Source: Acidobacteriota bacterium (GTDB lineage: Bacteria; Acidobacteriota; Blastocatellia; Pyrinomonadales; Pyrinomonadaceae). From it: a DNA stretch of 48,327 nt. Both the position numbers and the translations under genes were made by a program. The stretch lies in assembly GCA_025463135.1 (NCBI GenBank), contig JAOAPY010000041.1, positions 1 to 48,327 on the forward strand, read 5' to 3'. This document shows, piece by piece, positions 9,706-19,855 of the stretch; the stretch's first letter is position 1, and each line of letters begins with the position of its first letter. The notes below the pieces were generated by a model. It was not told the DNA's origin. It saw only the letters and a program-made list of their open reading frames with translations, and made no database searches.

Positions 9706-10065
9706 CTATTTAATCGTGCTTTTGGCTACTGTTTTAGCGGTGTTGGAAAAATGGCGGGCTCGATACACTACAGGCGTCAGGCCATAGGCTCGTTTGAAGT
9801 CACGCGCGAACTGGCTCTTATTTTTGATCCCAGCCTTGAGCATAATCTCTTTGATACTCAAGAAAGTGGTCTCGATCAGGTTTCTGGCCTGCTGCATTCT
9901 TAGGGTGTTGCGATAATGCGTCGGCGACTGTCCAGTTTCTGCTTTAAAAACGTGCCTCAAACGCGACGGAGAAAGATTGACGATTTTTGCTAATTCCTCG
10001 ATAGAAAAGTCACTTCTTGGGTCGCTTTCCAGAAGCGCGATGATAATGTGTACTCTAGGTTCCAT
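9706..10065 (-). CDS. AraC-family HTH transcriptional regulator, stand-alone domain
   Basis: A 119-aa protein made almost entirely of the two-helix-turn-helix AraC DNA-binding unit: first HTH around IEELAKIVNLSPSRLRHVF, second around IKEIMLKAGIKNKSQFARDF, closing with GLTPVVYRARH. There is no effector-binding domain, so if functional it would bind DNA constitutively or act with a partner. It lies beyond the radical SAM fragment, convergent with it. It could have controlled the peptide-modification genes, but no operator was identified. Confidence 0.88.
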   Translation of the reverse strand: MEPRVHIIIALLESDPRSDFSIEELAKIVNLSPSRLRHVFKAETGQSPTHYRNTLRMQQARNLIETTFLSIKEIMLKAGIKNKSQFARDFKRAYGLTPVVYRARHFSNTAKTVAKSTIK

Positions 10066-10287
10066 TCCTCAGCCCCTGGCGGATACGTATTGACCGGACC
10101 TACACCATTCCCCGCGCACTGGACCACGAAGGAAGCGTGAGGTGCAGCTATTCGCGGGCCGGCGTGGGAAATTTGGCGTTACTCACAGGGCGACACCGCG
10201 GCATCCAGAGTGCTGCAAGGATGGACTGTCTCGGTGGACGAATTCTTCGCTGGGCTGACTCAGGATTAACTTGATTGGATACTGATG

Positions 10288-10321
10288 AAAAAGGCAGGAG
10301 CTCTCTTGATCCTGCCTTTTT
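10288..10321 (-). terminator. Bidirectional intrinsic terminator
   Basis: AAAAAGGCAGGA at 10288-10299 pairs with TCCTGCCTTTTT at 10310-10321, leaving a 10-nt loop and T-runs on both strands. It lies 26 bp past the stop of the tricorn-like protease gene and would terminate that transcript. Confidence 0.85.
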
Positions 10322-10347
10322 CTTTACCAGCCTCCTCAAGGCGCCTG

Positions 10348-13300
10348 CTATTTGATTGTCTTGACCGGCGCGGGGGGCCGGGGCGGCAACTTCGCCGGAT
10401 TATTTTTCAACTTGGCCATGATCTCAGCAATGGCCCGTTCCAGTTGTGGATCGTGGCCGGCGATCACGGACCTGGGATCGTTGTCAACTTCAATGTCGGG
10501 ATCGACGCCATAGCCTTCGATGACCCACTCACCTTTCATATTGACCAGTCCGGAGCCCGGCACAAAGATGGAACCACCATCGATCAGTGGACCACGATTG
10601 TTGATGCCTACCACGCCGCCCCACGAACGTTTCCCAATCAGTGGACCAAGTCCAGCCTCGCGAAACATGTAGGGAAAGATGTCGCCATCCGAAGCGGAGT
10701 TTCCGTCAAGCAGGGCCACCATCGGACCAACAAAAGCTCCGTCAGGATAGGTGTTTGGGAAATCATCAACGCGTGAATAGTTAACAGCGAGGACCTTACG
10801 TCGCAATCGCTCAATCAACATCCGCGAGACATTGCCGCCGCCGTTCGCGCGCACATCGACCACCAGACCTTCCTTGTCGAGTTGCGGGTAGTACCATTTG
10901 ATGAACTCGCGGATACCGGGCGCGCCCATATCGGGAATATGCAGATAGCCAACGCGTCCGCCGGTGGCCTCTGCCACACGACGCCGGTTGCCGTCGATCC
11001 AATCAAGGTAAATCAGATTCCCTTCATCGGTAATCGGGCGATAGGAAATCGTGCGCGAGCCCGCAATGCTCGGCTTGCTGTTCACGGTGAGTTGCACCGG
11101 GTTATCGGCCTTGTTGCGCAACAAGCGATAAGGATCATCATTACCTTTCAATTCTTCGCCGTCGATGGCCAGGACATAGTCACCAACGTTGACGTTGACA
11201 CCCATCTCCCTGAGCGGCGAGCGATAGATGTCCTCTTCATTTTCACCGGCAAAGATTTTCGAGATGCGATAGCGTCCCGCCTTCTCGTCCAGTTCAAATC
11301 TGGCACCCGGCAGTCCCACCCGCGGTCGCGGCGGTATTTGAAAGTCCCCGCCCTCGACATAAGCGTGCTGAATCGTCAACTCTGAAATCATTTCCTGGAT
11401 CACGTAATTCAGATCGGAACGATGCGCGACATATTGAAGCAGGGGTCGGTACTGTTCGCGCAATGCGACCCAGTCAAAGCCGTGCATGTTCGGGACATAG
11501 AAAAAGTCTCGATAGCGACGCCAGACTTCGTTGAAGATCTGGTTCCATTCTTCCACCGGAACGCGGTCGACCATCAGGCCTGCGGTAGAAACAGTCTTCC
11601 TGGATTTCTCACCCTGCGGGGTTGCGTCATAAAGGTTGTAAGCCGGGCCCTGGGCGACCAGGATTTTTGAACCGTCGTCCGACAAAGAGTAACCCCGCAC
11701 GTCTTCCGCGAGTGTTGTTTCCTTGCGATCCTTAAAAGCAAAGATGCGCAGCTGAGTAGGCCGATCTCCCTGCCTGCCGTAATAAAACGCCGGTCCAACT
11801 CCGTAAAGCAGATGTCCGGCCTTTGCAGTCAGACCGCCATAGTTATCGGCGCCGACGGGAACGCGCGCAACGCGAGTTGAGATGCCATCGAAGTCGATCG
11901 TCAGGGTCATGGGAGCTTTTGGCGCGGTATCAGGCTTGGCATCCGTGGGTGGCGCCGGTTTGTCTTTGTCTTTCTCTGTCTGCGGCCCCGACTCTTTTTT
12001 CAATTCCTTGTTGAGGTCCTGCGCCGGCGGCTTTGGTTCTTCACCCGGCGGAGTTCCTTTTGGCTTGTTTGATTCGTCGGGCTTACCAACTGTGACCTCG
12101 TCACTCTCTGCGGGGAACGGATGTTTGACGTCCCTGCGCAACGCCAGCGCATAGATGTACGTCGGTCGGTTCATCGCATAGTTGAACTCGATCGAAGATA
12201 CCTGCGGCGCGAATTCACGATCACTGAGATAGTAGAGATAATTTCCCTGTGGATCCCAGGCGGGGTTATACGAGTTGAAGGTACCTTCCGTAACGCGGCG
12301 CACCTTACCGTCTGCAGCGCTCCAAACATAAACCGATGAAAAGCCGGTGAAGGTTGTAGCCATGCTGAACGCCAGATAGTTTCCGCTGGGCGACCAGGTG
12401 TGATCGCGTATTAGACCGCGCGGCGAATCGACAACCTCCACCAACTTGCGATCGGCGACAGTCACTACCCAGATTTTTCCGTCCTTATCGCTAAAGGCGA
12501 TATGCTTTCCGTCCGGCGACCAGTCAGGCTGATACCGCATAGCCTTGCCGCCCCGGGTAATTTGCTCGGCTGGTTTCGAGCCGTCCTGCGGCCCGATGTA
12601 GAGTTCTTCCTCGCCGCTCAGGTCAGAGATGAAAGCGATCCGCGAACCGTCAGGAGACCAGGCGGGCCACTTGTCGTGCGCGCCTGACGAATGGGTCAAG
12701 TTGCGTGTGGCGCCTTTTTCGATCGGCGCGCTAAAGATGTCGCCCCGCGCTGAGAAAAGGGCGCGCTCGCCCTTCGGACTGAGCCCCACGGATTCAATAT
12801 TGTTCGCCGCGGAAATACGACTGGGACGTCGCGCCAAACCATCGTCGGGAACATTGATCGAGATGGCAGAGCTCTTGCCGCTTTGCGTGTTGAGCACCTG
12901 CAACTCACCATTCAATTCGTAAATGATGCGGTTTACATGATCAGAGCTGGGCCAGCGAAGGTCCCACGGTTTATTGCTCGTGACCTGAGTAGTCTTACCA
13001 CTGCTCACGTTGTACGAGTACAGATTGAAGTGGCCGTCGCGATCGGAATTGAAAAAGATCGTGTCACCCAGCCAAATCGGATCGCGAGTGGCTCGCGGAC
13101 CTTCCGTGATCTGCTTCGCCTCGTTGGTCCTTAGATCAAAGATGTAGAGCTTGTTTGCCTGGCCGCCGCCGTAGCGTTTTTCGGGACGAAAGTCACGTGA
13201 CTGAGGTGAATAAACTATGCGACTGCCGTCGGGTGAAAAATCACCCGAGCCTGCTTCAGGCATCGGCAGCGGCGTAGCCATGCCACCATCGACGGCAACT

Positions 13301-13767
13301 GTATACAGACGCGCGATAGGGAGCGCCCATGAATCACGCGGTGATTTGAAGATGATACTCTTACCGTCTTTGGTCCATCCATACACCTGATTGTCCCAAC
13401 CCCAGCGCGGCGTCAAAGGACCTTTGGCAGGATAGAAGGTGAGTTGTCGCGGCACTCCACCCGCGGCGGGCATCACGTATACCTGCTCATCGCCATCGTA
13501 CTGCCCGGTAAAGGCGATCCACTTACCGTCCGGCGAGAACTTCGCGAACACCTCAACCCCTGGATGGGCGGTCAAGCGGATGGCGTTGCCGCCCGTTACA
13601 GGAGCCGTCCAAAGATCGCCTCCGTAAGTAAAGACGACTTGCTCTCCATGAATATCGGGGAAGCGCAGCAATTTTGTTTGCGCTGAAGCGGCGTTGACCG
13701 ATAGCAGTAATAAGGCAAATGACACGACCGCAAGACATGCGGGCTTAAGAATGTTATGAACGAACAA
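10348..13767 (-). CDS. Tricorn-like S41 protease, secreted
   Basis: About 1139 aa: signal peptide (cleavage likely near SVNAASAQ), a long TolB/WD40-type beta-propeller region with repeated 'WSPDGSRIAF' blades, a Pro/Lys-rich linker around PPAQDLNKELKKESGPQ, then the tricorn core and a PDZ-like segment. The catalytic region shows the conserved LTIQHAYVEGGD (His) and LLDGNSASDGDIFPY (nucleophilic Ser). It is therefore expected to degrade oligopeptides in the periplasm. The start is the TTG at 13767, because AAAGGAGG lies 7 nt upstream and the signal peptide follows directly. It is in line with three amidohydrolase genes upstream, 170 bp away; a joint role in peptide scavenging is inference. Confidence 0.92.
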   Translation of the reverse strand: MFVHNILKPACLAVVSFALLLLSVNAASAQTKLLRFPDIHGEQVVFTYGGDLWTAPVTGGNAIRLTAHPGVEVFAKFSPDGKWIAFTGQYDGDEQVYVMPAAGGVPRQLTFYPAKGPLTPRWGWDNQVYGWTKDGKSIIFKSPRDSWALPIARLYTVAVDGGMATPLPMPEAGSGDFSPDGSRIVYSPQSRDFRPEKRYGGGQANKLYIFDLRTNEAKQITEGPRATRDPIWLGDTIFFNSDRDGHFNLYSYNVSSGKTTQVTSNKPWDLRWPSSDHVNRIIYELNGELQVLNTQSGKSSAISINVPDDGLARRPSRISAANNIESVGLSPKGERALFSARGDIFSAPIEKGATRNLTHSSGAHDKWPAWSPDGSRIAFISDLSGEEELYIGPQDGSKPAEQITRGGKAMRYQPDWSPDGKHIAFSDKDGKIWVVTVADRKLVEVVDSPRGLIRDHTWSPSGNYLAFSMATTFTGFSSVYVWSAADGKVRRVTEGTFNSYNPAWDPQGNYLYYLSDREFAPQVSSIEFNYAMNRPTYIYALALRRDVKHPFPAESDEVTVGKPDESNKPKGTPPGEEPKPPAQDLNKELKKESGPQTEKDKDKPAPPTDAKPDTAPKAPMTLTIDFDGISTRVARVPVGADNYGGLTAKAGHLLYGVGPAFYYGRQGDRPTQLRIFAFKDRKETTLAEDVRGYSLSDDGSKILVAQGPAYNLYDATPQGEKSRKTVSTAGLMVDRVPVEEWNQIFNEVWRRYRDFFYVPNMHGFDWVALREQYRPLLQYVAHRSDLNYVIQEMISELTIQHAYVEGGDFQIPPRPRVGLPGARFELDEKAGRYRISKIFAGENEEDIYRSPLREMGVNVNVGDYVLAIDGEELKGNDDPYRLLRNKADNPVQLTVNSKPSIAGSRTISYRPITDEGNLIYLDWIDGNRRRVAEATGGRVGYLHIPDMGAPGIREFIKWYYPQLDKEGLVVDVRANGGGNVSRMLIERLRRKVLAVNYSRVDDFPNTYPDGAFVGPMVALLDGNSASDGDIFPYMFREAGLGPLIGKRSWGGVVGINNRGPLIDGGSIFVPGSGLVNMKGEWVIEGYGVDPDIEVDNDPRSVIAGHDPQLERAIAEIMAKLKNNPAKLPPRPPAPVKTIK

Positions 13768-13936
13768 GAGGGCGCCTCCTTTTGGGAAAGACAACTTAGC
13801 TGATTAATGATTGGGGAGCATAACTCAAATCAATCGGGCAGAATCCGGGGAGCCAATAGGAAAAATCAAGACCTTATGCTTACCACGATAGAGCCGCCGT
13901 CGCTCAAGCACGCAGGAGGCGTGCGGTCTCAGGGGG

Positions 13937-15367
13937 TTACTTCCGATTTTTGAATGCGTCGTTCAATTCCGTGTGGCGACTGGTGAGCGGCACCCGCCGG
14001 CCATCGATAAATAGATAGCGCACGTGGGTGCGCACTTCCAAAAGATCTCCATCGGTGACGACCAGATTCGCGGTCTTACCTTTTTCGATTGAACCCAACC
14101 GATCGGCGACGTTCATAATCTGCGCCGGATAAAGCGTCACCGCTTTTAGCGCCTCATCTTTGGGTAAGCCAAATGCAGCAGCCATGCCTGCATAGAACGG
14201 CAACGAGCGTACTTCGGCGCCCGCATCGCCCGTCGAAATACAGAAACGCACGCCGGCCTGTTGCAGCTTAGCGGCATTTTCATAAAGCGTGTCGTAAGCA
14301 TCGTCTTCCCGCAAGGGCAAGCTGAGAATACCGGTCAGAATTACGGGCACATTCTTTTCTTTCAAGAGACCGGTTATTTTCCACGCGTCGTCACCGCCCA
14401 AAAGAATCGGCTTTAGTTTCATCTCTTCCGCAAATTTAATCGCGCCGCGCAATTCGGCCTCACGATCTGCGCGCATGATGACCGGTCGTTCGCCCCGCAC
14501 GTAGGGAACCAGGGATTCGAGGACGATATTGCGATCCGGCCGCGGCAGCGTGCTGTCCTTCGCATACGCATCCTGTGCCCGGCCATAGGCTTCAGCATCT
14601 CGCAGCAGCTTGCGAATTTGATCGAGCTGGCGCTCGTCTGCCGCCAACGCCGCAGTGATATCCTGCGCCGGCTGTTCGGGTCCGAAATCACCGCGCCGTC
14701 CTCCGAGTCGTGGATAATTAATTACCAGAGCAGCATAGGGTACGACCGCCATTTCCATGGGTGTCGTTCCCACCAGGTTGATGATCGCTGCCTGGCCCGA
14801 GATCAGACCACCGAGTGGTAGCGTTACGGCGTGCGTGATGCCATCAACACGGGTCACGGCGACATGAGCGCTGTGCTGGTTCACGGCAATGATGGCTTTC
14901 GCGTTTGGATTCAATTCTCCGGTTTCACTCGTGTCAACCGTGCCATTGGCGCCCTGTCCCACTTCGACCAAACCGAGCGACGTGGCCGCGTCCATCATTC
15001 CCGGATAGACAGTCAGGCCGCGGCCTTCGATCGTTTGCGCTCCCGCAGGGACGTTGATACTCACACCGACGGCATCGATCTTTCCATCCCGGATGACGAC
15101 GGTTCCATTCTCGATATCAGGCCCGGTCAGGGTGACGATACGCGCATTACGAATCGCATACGTACCGCGCGCAGGCATTGCCCCCTGTTGGGTCGTAAGA
15201 GTCCCAATCTGTTGCGCAAAGGAGGTGACGAGAAATAGAAGTAGGACCACGAACGCCAAAGCCATAGCCTTTCCGCACTGTGCGGCGGAGCCGCAATTTC
15301 TTTTCTCCAGAGTCATGCTTTTCACCGCGCCTCCCACTCTCCGTGTCTCCGTGTCCATACTCTTCAT
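13937..15367 (-). CDS. Amidohydrolase-like protein lacking the HxH motif
   Basis: 476 aa with the N-terminal composite beta-sandwich of the imidazolonepropionase-like amidohydrolases (AIRNARIVTLTGPDIENGTV) and the closing GSIEKGKTANLVVTDGDLL. Where active relatives have PGxxDxHxH it reads YPGMMDAATSLGL, so the first two metal ligands are missing. A hydrophobic segment (ALAFVVLLLFLVTSFAQQ) is the signal peptide, but the n-region is unusually long (about 35 aa); GTG at codon 15 or ATG at codon 18 may be the true start, since GGGAGG stands just before them. The ATG at 15367 overlaps the previous stop by 4 bp (ATGA), indicating translational coupling. Probably a non-catalytic partner of the middle amidohydrolase. 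Confidence 0.85.
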   Translation of the reverse strand: MKSMDTETRRVGGAVKSMTLEKRNCGSAAQCGKAMALAFVVLLLFLVTSFAQQIGTLTTQQGAMPARGTYAIRNARIVTLTGPDIENGTVVIRDGKIDAVGVSINVPAGAQTIEGRGLTVYPGMMDAATSLGLVEVGQGANGTVDTSETGELNPNAKAIIAVNQHSAHVAVTRVDGITHAVTLPLGGLISGQAAIINLVGTTPMEMAVVPYAALVINYPRLGGRRGDFGPEQPAQDITAALAADERQLDQIRKLLRDAEAYGRAQDAYAKDSTLPRPDRNIVLESLVPYVRGERPVIMRADREAELRGAIKFAEEMKLKPILLGGDDAWKITGLLKEKNVPVILTGILSLPLREDDAYDTLYENAAKLQQAGVRFCISTGDAGAEVRSLPFYAGMAAAFGLPKDEALKAVTLYPAQIMNVADRLGSIEKGKTANLVVTDGDLLEVRTHVRYLFIDGRRVPLTSRHTELNDAFKNRK

Positions 15368-16800
15368 GGGCGCTCTCCTTGCTCGACATCGTCGTCGTCG
15401 TGAGACGGGCGGCGGCCCCTGGGTGCCTGGGGCGGGCGGCCGCCTGCAGACGGACGATTGGGCTCGGCCTGTTCCAACTGTGCGCGTTCCTTTGTCAGTT
15501 CGGCGCGCGCGGCCAAATCCTTTTCGCGATCAAAGAAGATGTCGCCATCGATGAACGTCGTGCTCACGCGAGCATAGACACTGAACGGATGACCGTTCCA
15601 GATAGCCAGGTCGGCGTCCTTTCCGACTTCGATGGAGCCGACACGCTCCTGAATTCCCAACTGAATCGCTGGATTTATGGTGATGAGTTTCAGCGCTTCT
15701 TCTTCGCTCAGATCGCCATAGCGCATCGCCTTGGCCGCTTCCAGATTCAAACGTCGCGCCCGTTCGTCAGAATCGGAATTAACTGAAGTAACAATTCCGG
15801 CGCGCGCCATGATCGCCGTGTTGTAGGGAATGGCGTCGTAGGCCTCAATCTTGTAGGCCCAGGAATCGGCAAAGGTCGATCCGCCCGCACCATGCTGGGC
15901 TATTTCCTTAGCTACTTTGTAACCTTCCAGCACGTGCTGAAATGTTTTGACCTTGAAACCAAACTCATTGGCAATATTGATGAGCATCATGATTTCGTCG
16001 GCGCGATAACTATGCGCATGAACATAGCGCTTGCCTTCCAGCACCTCGACCAAAGGCTCGAGCTGCAAATCACGTCGCGGAGGAAGCAGGTTCTTTTCAC
16101 CACGCTTGACCGCCGCGTTGTACTCATCCCAACTCTTCTTGTAATCCCGAGCGCGTGTGAAGGAATCGCGAATTACTTCCTCGACGCCCATGCGTGTGTA
16201 CGGATAGCGACGCGTCACGCCCGGTAGATTTGGATTGCTCGAACGCTTCACATTCTCGCCGAGCGCAAACTTGATTCCAGGCATCGCTCCCGGAAAGAGA
16301 AATTCTTCAATGGGACGTCCGTACTTGATCTTCACGACTGTGTTGAGTCCGCCAATCGGATTCGCCGATCCATGTAACAGATTCAGGGTAGTCACACCGC
16401 CGGCCAGTTCGCGATAGAGATCAACATCGGTGGGATCCAAAACGTCGCGCGTGCGCACCATCGAGGTGACGGCCAGTGTGCCTTCGTTGACGGTGTCCAG
16501 CATCGAGTGCGAGTGGCAGTCGACGATGCCCGGCATCAGGTACTTGCCGGTAGCATCGATCACCCGAGCGTTCGCGGGCGCCGTGAGGTCCCTGCCGATG
16601 GCCGCAATTTTCCCCTTGCGGAGCAGGACATCGGTGTTGAGCAAAGTACCGTGGGTTATCGTGAGCACCGTGGCATTACGAATCAGAGTCTCTGAAGGGT
16701 TCTCAGGCCGAGGCTGCTGGGCCAACGCTGTGGGACTCAATAACCCGGCGCTTATCAATGAAAGCAAGAGGATATGTGCGACTATTTTTCTTTTTCCCAT
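15364..16800 (-). CDS. Amidohydrolase, metal-dependent, secreted
   Basis: The one gene of the three with a full metal site: MPGIVDCHSHSMLD (HxH), VHAHS and FQHV further on, and VNSDSDE with the catalytic Asp. It belongs to the imidazolonepropionase/prolidase-like branch of the amidohydrolase superfamily; the substrate is unknown. The signal peptide MGKRKIVAHILLLSLISAGLL begins at the ATG at 16800, which has GGAG 6 nt upstream; an ATG at 16836 overlaps the upstream stop (ATGA) but gives a poor leader. The tail is disordered (RGRRPSHDDDDVEQGERP). Central member of a coupled three-gene operon. Confidence 0.9.
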   Translation of the reverse strand: MGKRKIVAHILLLSLISAGLLSPTALAQQPRPENPSETLIRNATVLTITHGTLLNTDVLLRKGKIAAIGRDLTAPANARVIDATGKYLMPGIVDCHSHSMLDTVNEGTLAVTSMVRTRDVLDPTDVDLYRELAGGVTTLNLLHGSANPIGGLNTVVKIKYGRPIEEFLFPGAMPGIKFALGENVKRSSNPNLPGVTRRYPYTRMGVEEVIRDSFTRARDYKKSWDEYNAAVKRGEKNLLPPRRDLQLEPLVEVLEGKRYVHAHSYRADEIMMLINIANEFGFKVKTFQHVLEGYKVAKEIAQHGAGGSTFADSWAYKIEAYDAIPYNTAIMARAGIVTSVNSDSDERARRLNLEAAKAMRYGDLSEEEALKLITINPAIQLGIQERVGSIEVGKDADLAIWNGHPFSVYARVSTTFIDGDIFFDREKDLAARAELTKERAQLEQAEPNRPSAGGRPPQAPRGRRPSHDDDDVEQGERP

Positions 16801-16832
16801 TTCGAACTCCACTGGTGCTGGTGCGACCGGAA

Positions 16833-18536
16833 TCATGGTTGGCGCGAGCCGGTCATGGTCGCGGTTCCGAAAACCGATTGCACAGTTCCGCTGAGGTCAT
16901 CGGCGCTAATGGTTGCGTCGATGGTCAGCTCCACGGGCCGACCCTGAATGACAGCGCTGGTTACCACGTGGAATGCATTGCCCGTCACGGCGCCGCCGCT
17001 AAAATCTGACGCACCAAATTGCGTCTGCATAGAACCGGAGACCGCGCCACCTTCCTGGCGCAGTTCCAATTTTCCCGGCAGGCTTTGACCATTGATGCTT
17101 AATGTGATGACCCAGGTGCCGCCAAAATTTGGACGAGTTTCTTCGGCATGAGGGCCCGCGGGCGAAGGTCCGGGCGACGCGCTCGGAGCGGGAGCAACGG
17201 GCGTAACGGGCCGCAAATCTACCGGCCGCCCGTCGATAAAAACGTTGGTGACGCGGGTGGTACGATCAAAAAGATCGCCGCGCGTCACTATCAGGTTGGC
17301 AATCTTTCCCACTTCAATCGTTCCCAGGCGATCGGCAACGCCAAAAATTTCAGCGGGGCGAATAGTCAGCACCCGCAAAGCGTCTTCGTGTGACAATCCA
17401 TTCTCTATGGCCTTCGCCACATTCGCGCGAAAGTCGGCCATGTTCGTAAGCCCGCCTGATTGAAATGCAAAGCGCACTTTCGCGGCCGCTAACTTTGCCG
17501 CCGTCTTTTGCGCTTCGACACGACCGCGCAAAGTGCGCAATGTTTCCGGATCGGCCTCCGGTGCAGCTGACGTCATGCGTCTGGGAAAGTTAAGCGAAAG
17601 CAAAACCGGTACGTCGCGTTCGCGCAGGCGTTCGGCGACCGTCGCTGCTTCGATCCCGCCCGCGATAATCGCGCGTAACTTGAACTCCTGGGCCAGATCC
17701 AATGCGCGTTCAATCTCGCGTTGTCGATCGGCATACATCACCACCGGTAACTTGCCTTCGAGCACCGGGATCAAAGCGGCCAGCGAGCGGTCCAGCTCCG
17801 GCCGACGCCTACCGCGCGGCGTGCGCTCGTAAGCTTCCTGGACTCTTTGATACTGTTGCGCATCGAGAAGCATTTGCCGAAGCGAGGCAAAGACCCCCAT
17901 CAGCGATCCGGGATAACCGCCAGTACGCAGCGACGAAAAGCCCACGTGCATAGCGACCGGCGATTTAACGATCATCTGCTGCGGTGTATCGCCGGCCAGA
18001 TTTATCAAGGCCGATTGTCCCATCCAGATCCCGGTCCGTGGTGCGCTTAGCGCAGTCGTAATGCCCGCATTGCGCGCGCCTTCAATCTCTGGTCCGCCGG
18101 GCTTAAGCATGTCTTCTACCATGACCTCAGGTTGCAATCCCGGAGGCTGCGTTGAATTTGGTCCGCTAATCGGAGTCGCTGCCCGCAACTGCGCCTGCAG
18201 AAAGCCTCCTCCGCCGCCGGGAGTAGGCAACGGTGAAGGTGCGGGCAAGCCAAGAGTGGTGTTCGCGTCGAACAGTCCCGGATAGACAGTCAGGCCGGTT
18301 CCGTCGATCACTTGCGCATCGGCGGGCGCGTTAACCTTGTCGCCTACCGCTGCGATTAATCCGTCGCGAATCACGACTGTGCCGCGCTCGATTACGGGGC
18401 CGGACACGGTGACGATCTTCGCATTCGTGATCGCATAGGTATCGACACCGCTGCGTTGCGCTTTGACAAAGGTTGTAACGGGAATTGAAAGCGCGAACAG
18501 GATTAAGAGGGCAGCGAACGAGCAGATTCTTGGCAT
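16833..18536 (-). CDS. Amidohydrolase-like protein with C-terminal beta domain, HxH missing
   Basis: About 567 aa. Residues 1-27 form a signal peptide. The amidohydrolase-like part follows ([20 protein letters not shown]), with [16 protein letters not shown] in place of the HxH motif, so hydrolase activity is doubtful. After [20 protein letters not shown] comes an extra ~100-aa beta-rich module ([20 protein letters not shown] to [13 protein letters not shown]), lipocalin-like in rhythm. First gene of the operon; its TGA overlaps an ATG of the next frame. ATG at 18536 is preferred to the TTG two codons earlier. Confidence 0.85.
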   Translation of the reverse strand: MPRICSFAALLILFALSIPVTTFVKAQRSGVDTYAITNAKIVTVSGPVIERGTVVIRDGLIAAVGDKVNAPADAQVIDGTGLTVYPGLFDANTTLGLPAPSPLPTPGGGGGFLQAQLRAATPISGPNSTQPPGLQPEVMVEDMLKPGGPEIEGARNAGITTALSAPRTGIWMGQSALINLAGDTPQQMIVKSPVAMHVGFSSLRTGGYPGSLMGVFASLRQMLLDAQQYQRVQEAYERTPRGRRRPELDRSLAALIPVLEGKLPVVMYADRQREIERALDLAQEFKLRAIIAGGIEAATVAERLRERDVPVLLSLNFPRRMTSAAPEADPETLRTLRGRVEAQKTAAKLAAAKVRFAFQSGGLTNMADFRANVAKAIENGLSHEDALRVLTIRPAEIFGVADRLGTIEVGKIANLIVTRGDLFDRTTRVTNVFIDGRPVDLRPVTPVAPAPSASPGPSPAGPHAEETRPNFGGTWVITLSINGQSLPGKLELRQEGGAVSGSMQTQFGASDFSGGAVTGNAFHVVTSAVIQGRPVELTIDATISADDLSGTVQSVFGTATMTGSRQP

Positions 18537-18849
18537 AGTCAAAATCCAATTCCAATCTTGAATTTGATTTTCTAACCACCGGAAAGAAAAGCACCGGAGA
18601 GTATTTACTTGAAGGATGCGACAGCTTATCGCAGAAAAGTTAATCCGTAAATGCTGATTGATAGGCGGATAGTTCTACGAAGTCTTATTCAAGTTGGTTT
18701 CAAGGCCAAATGACATGGGTGACTGACTTAACATTGCTTTGCCCCGAAGGGCAAGGCAAACCGCAGCCCACACAAACGGGTTTGTGAGTGAATTATTTAT
18801 TGCCGGTTGAAATCAGGTGTGAATGAGATGACGAATTCAACCTGCACAG
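18537..18849. other. Intergenic region upstream of the amidohydrolase operon
   Basis: No gene seen. A short palindrome TTGCCCCGAAGGGCAA occurs near 18737-18755, of the same CCCGAAGGG type as the element at 19232-19327. The operon promoter should be here but could not be assigned. Confidence 0.5.
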
Positions 18850-19134
18850 CTACCACTTGACAGTGCCTTCTTTCGAAGTGTCGATCTGGGCCAACTGAGG
18901 TGTATCGCCGAACAGATAGCCTTTGATGTTGTCAAAGAGGAAATCCTGTGCGTCCGTGGTCGACAGATCCAATCCATAGTGATTGATGAGCTGCGATTGT
19001 TTTTGCAGCCAGGCCGACCAGCAAGGTTGGCAGATCTCATTCGCGATTCGCTGTCCCAGTTCGTTAGGGAAAGGCGCAAAGCCCAACGCTGGACGTTTTT
19101 CACCGCAATGTTTGCACTTAACCATATCAGCCAT
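18850..19134 (-). CDS. YggX-like Fe(II)-trafficking protein with zinc-ribbon cysteines
   Basis: 94 aa. The core PFPNELGQRIANEI ... WSAWLQKQSQLINHYGLDL ... GYLFG follows the YggX family (oxidative damage protection / iron trafficking). Unlike enterobacterial YggX it carries two CxxC pairs, C7/C10 (CKHCG) and C35/C38 (CQPC), which could bind zinc or a metal centre. AGGAG stands 8 nt before the ATG. It stands alone, near a peroxiredoxin, which fits an oxidative-stress theme. Confidence 0.85.
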   Translation of the reverse strand: MADMVKCKHCGEKRPALGFAPFPNELGQRIANEICQPCWSAWLQKQSQLINHYGLDLSTTDAQDFLFDNIKGYLFGDTPQLAQIDTSKEGTVKW

Positions 19135-19231
19135 TGAAATTTCTCCTAAGGTCGCATTATAGCGGTCTCTGCGTCACGAGCAAGTCGCGCTTGTTGGCTG
19201 GACTAGATAACCACCGCGGATGAGTCGTCTG

Positions 19232-19327
19232 AGGCCCGAAGGGACGTCAATCAATAGCCACGTCCGTAAGGGCGTGGAGCGTTAGCACAAGAGATGTCTA
19301 GCGCCGAAAGGTGCGCCCTTCGGGCCT
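19232..19327. repeat. Palindromic intergenic element with CCCGAAGGG ends
   Basis: AGGCCCGAAGGG at 19232-19243 is inverted as CCCTTCGGGCCT at 19316-19327, bounding a ~96-bp non-coding element between the YggX-like and peroxiredoxin genes. It resembles REP/MITE-type elements; no transposase is present. Confidence 0.6.
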
Positions 19328-19384
19328 GATATCAAAACCTCATGCCCTGCCTGGAATCGCGCGTTGCCCAAACGCCCTCAAGAT

Positions 19385-19855
19385 TCAGCCCTGCGCTGCG
19401 CGGATCGCCTCGATAATTTCCTCATCCTTCGGACGAAAAAGTCCCAGAGGCCGAACATCTCGATAACGAATCGCGCCACTGCCGTCGATGACGAACACCG
19501 AACGCGCAACCTTTCCGGGGACCAGGGATTTAGCGCCATACGCGTCGGCAACTTTGCGGTCGACATCGGCGAGCAAACGCAGAGGAAGATTGTGATGCTC
19601 AGCAAAATCTTTGTGCGATGCAACCGTGTTGGTGGAAAGACCAACTACTTCCGCTCCCGTGGCCACGTAGTCTTCCCAGTTATCACGCACGGAACACATT
19701 TGCCGCGTACAGATCGGCGTCTCGTCCCCGGGGTAAAAAAGCAGCACGACAACCTTGCCCTGCTGATCGGACAGTCGCCACTGGTTACCTTCACCGTCTG
19801 GAAGCGTAAAGTCCGGCGCTTGTGAACCGACGCCGGCATTTGTTGACTTACTCAT
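19385..19855 (-). CDS. bcp: Thioredoxin-dependent peroxiredoxin, BCP type
   Basis: 156 aa AhpC/TSA-family protein. The peroxidatic Cys49 sits in YPGDETPICTRQMC, and Cys54, five residues on, is the likely resolving cysteine, the pattern of atypical 2-Cys BCP enzymes. The full thioredoxin fold is present, including ARSVFVIDGSGAIRYRDV. Predicted to reduce peroxides in the cytoplasm with thioredoxin. A monocistronic unit as far as can be seen. Confidence 0.92.
   Translation of the reverse strand: MSKSTNAGVGSQAPDFTLPDGEGNQWRLSDQQGKVVVLLFYPGDETPICTRQMCSVRDNWEDYVATGAEVVGLSTNTVASHKDFAEHHNLPLRLLADVDRKVADAYGAKSLVPGKVARSVFVIDGSGAIRYRDVRPLGLFRPKDEEIIEAIRAAQG

Noticed and set aside
10139-10269. Frame ending VSVDEFFAGLTQD, like the end of an XRE regulator
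   Set aside because: Only the last ~15 residues look right, and a stop lies directly upstream with no HTH; at most a tiny relic.
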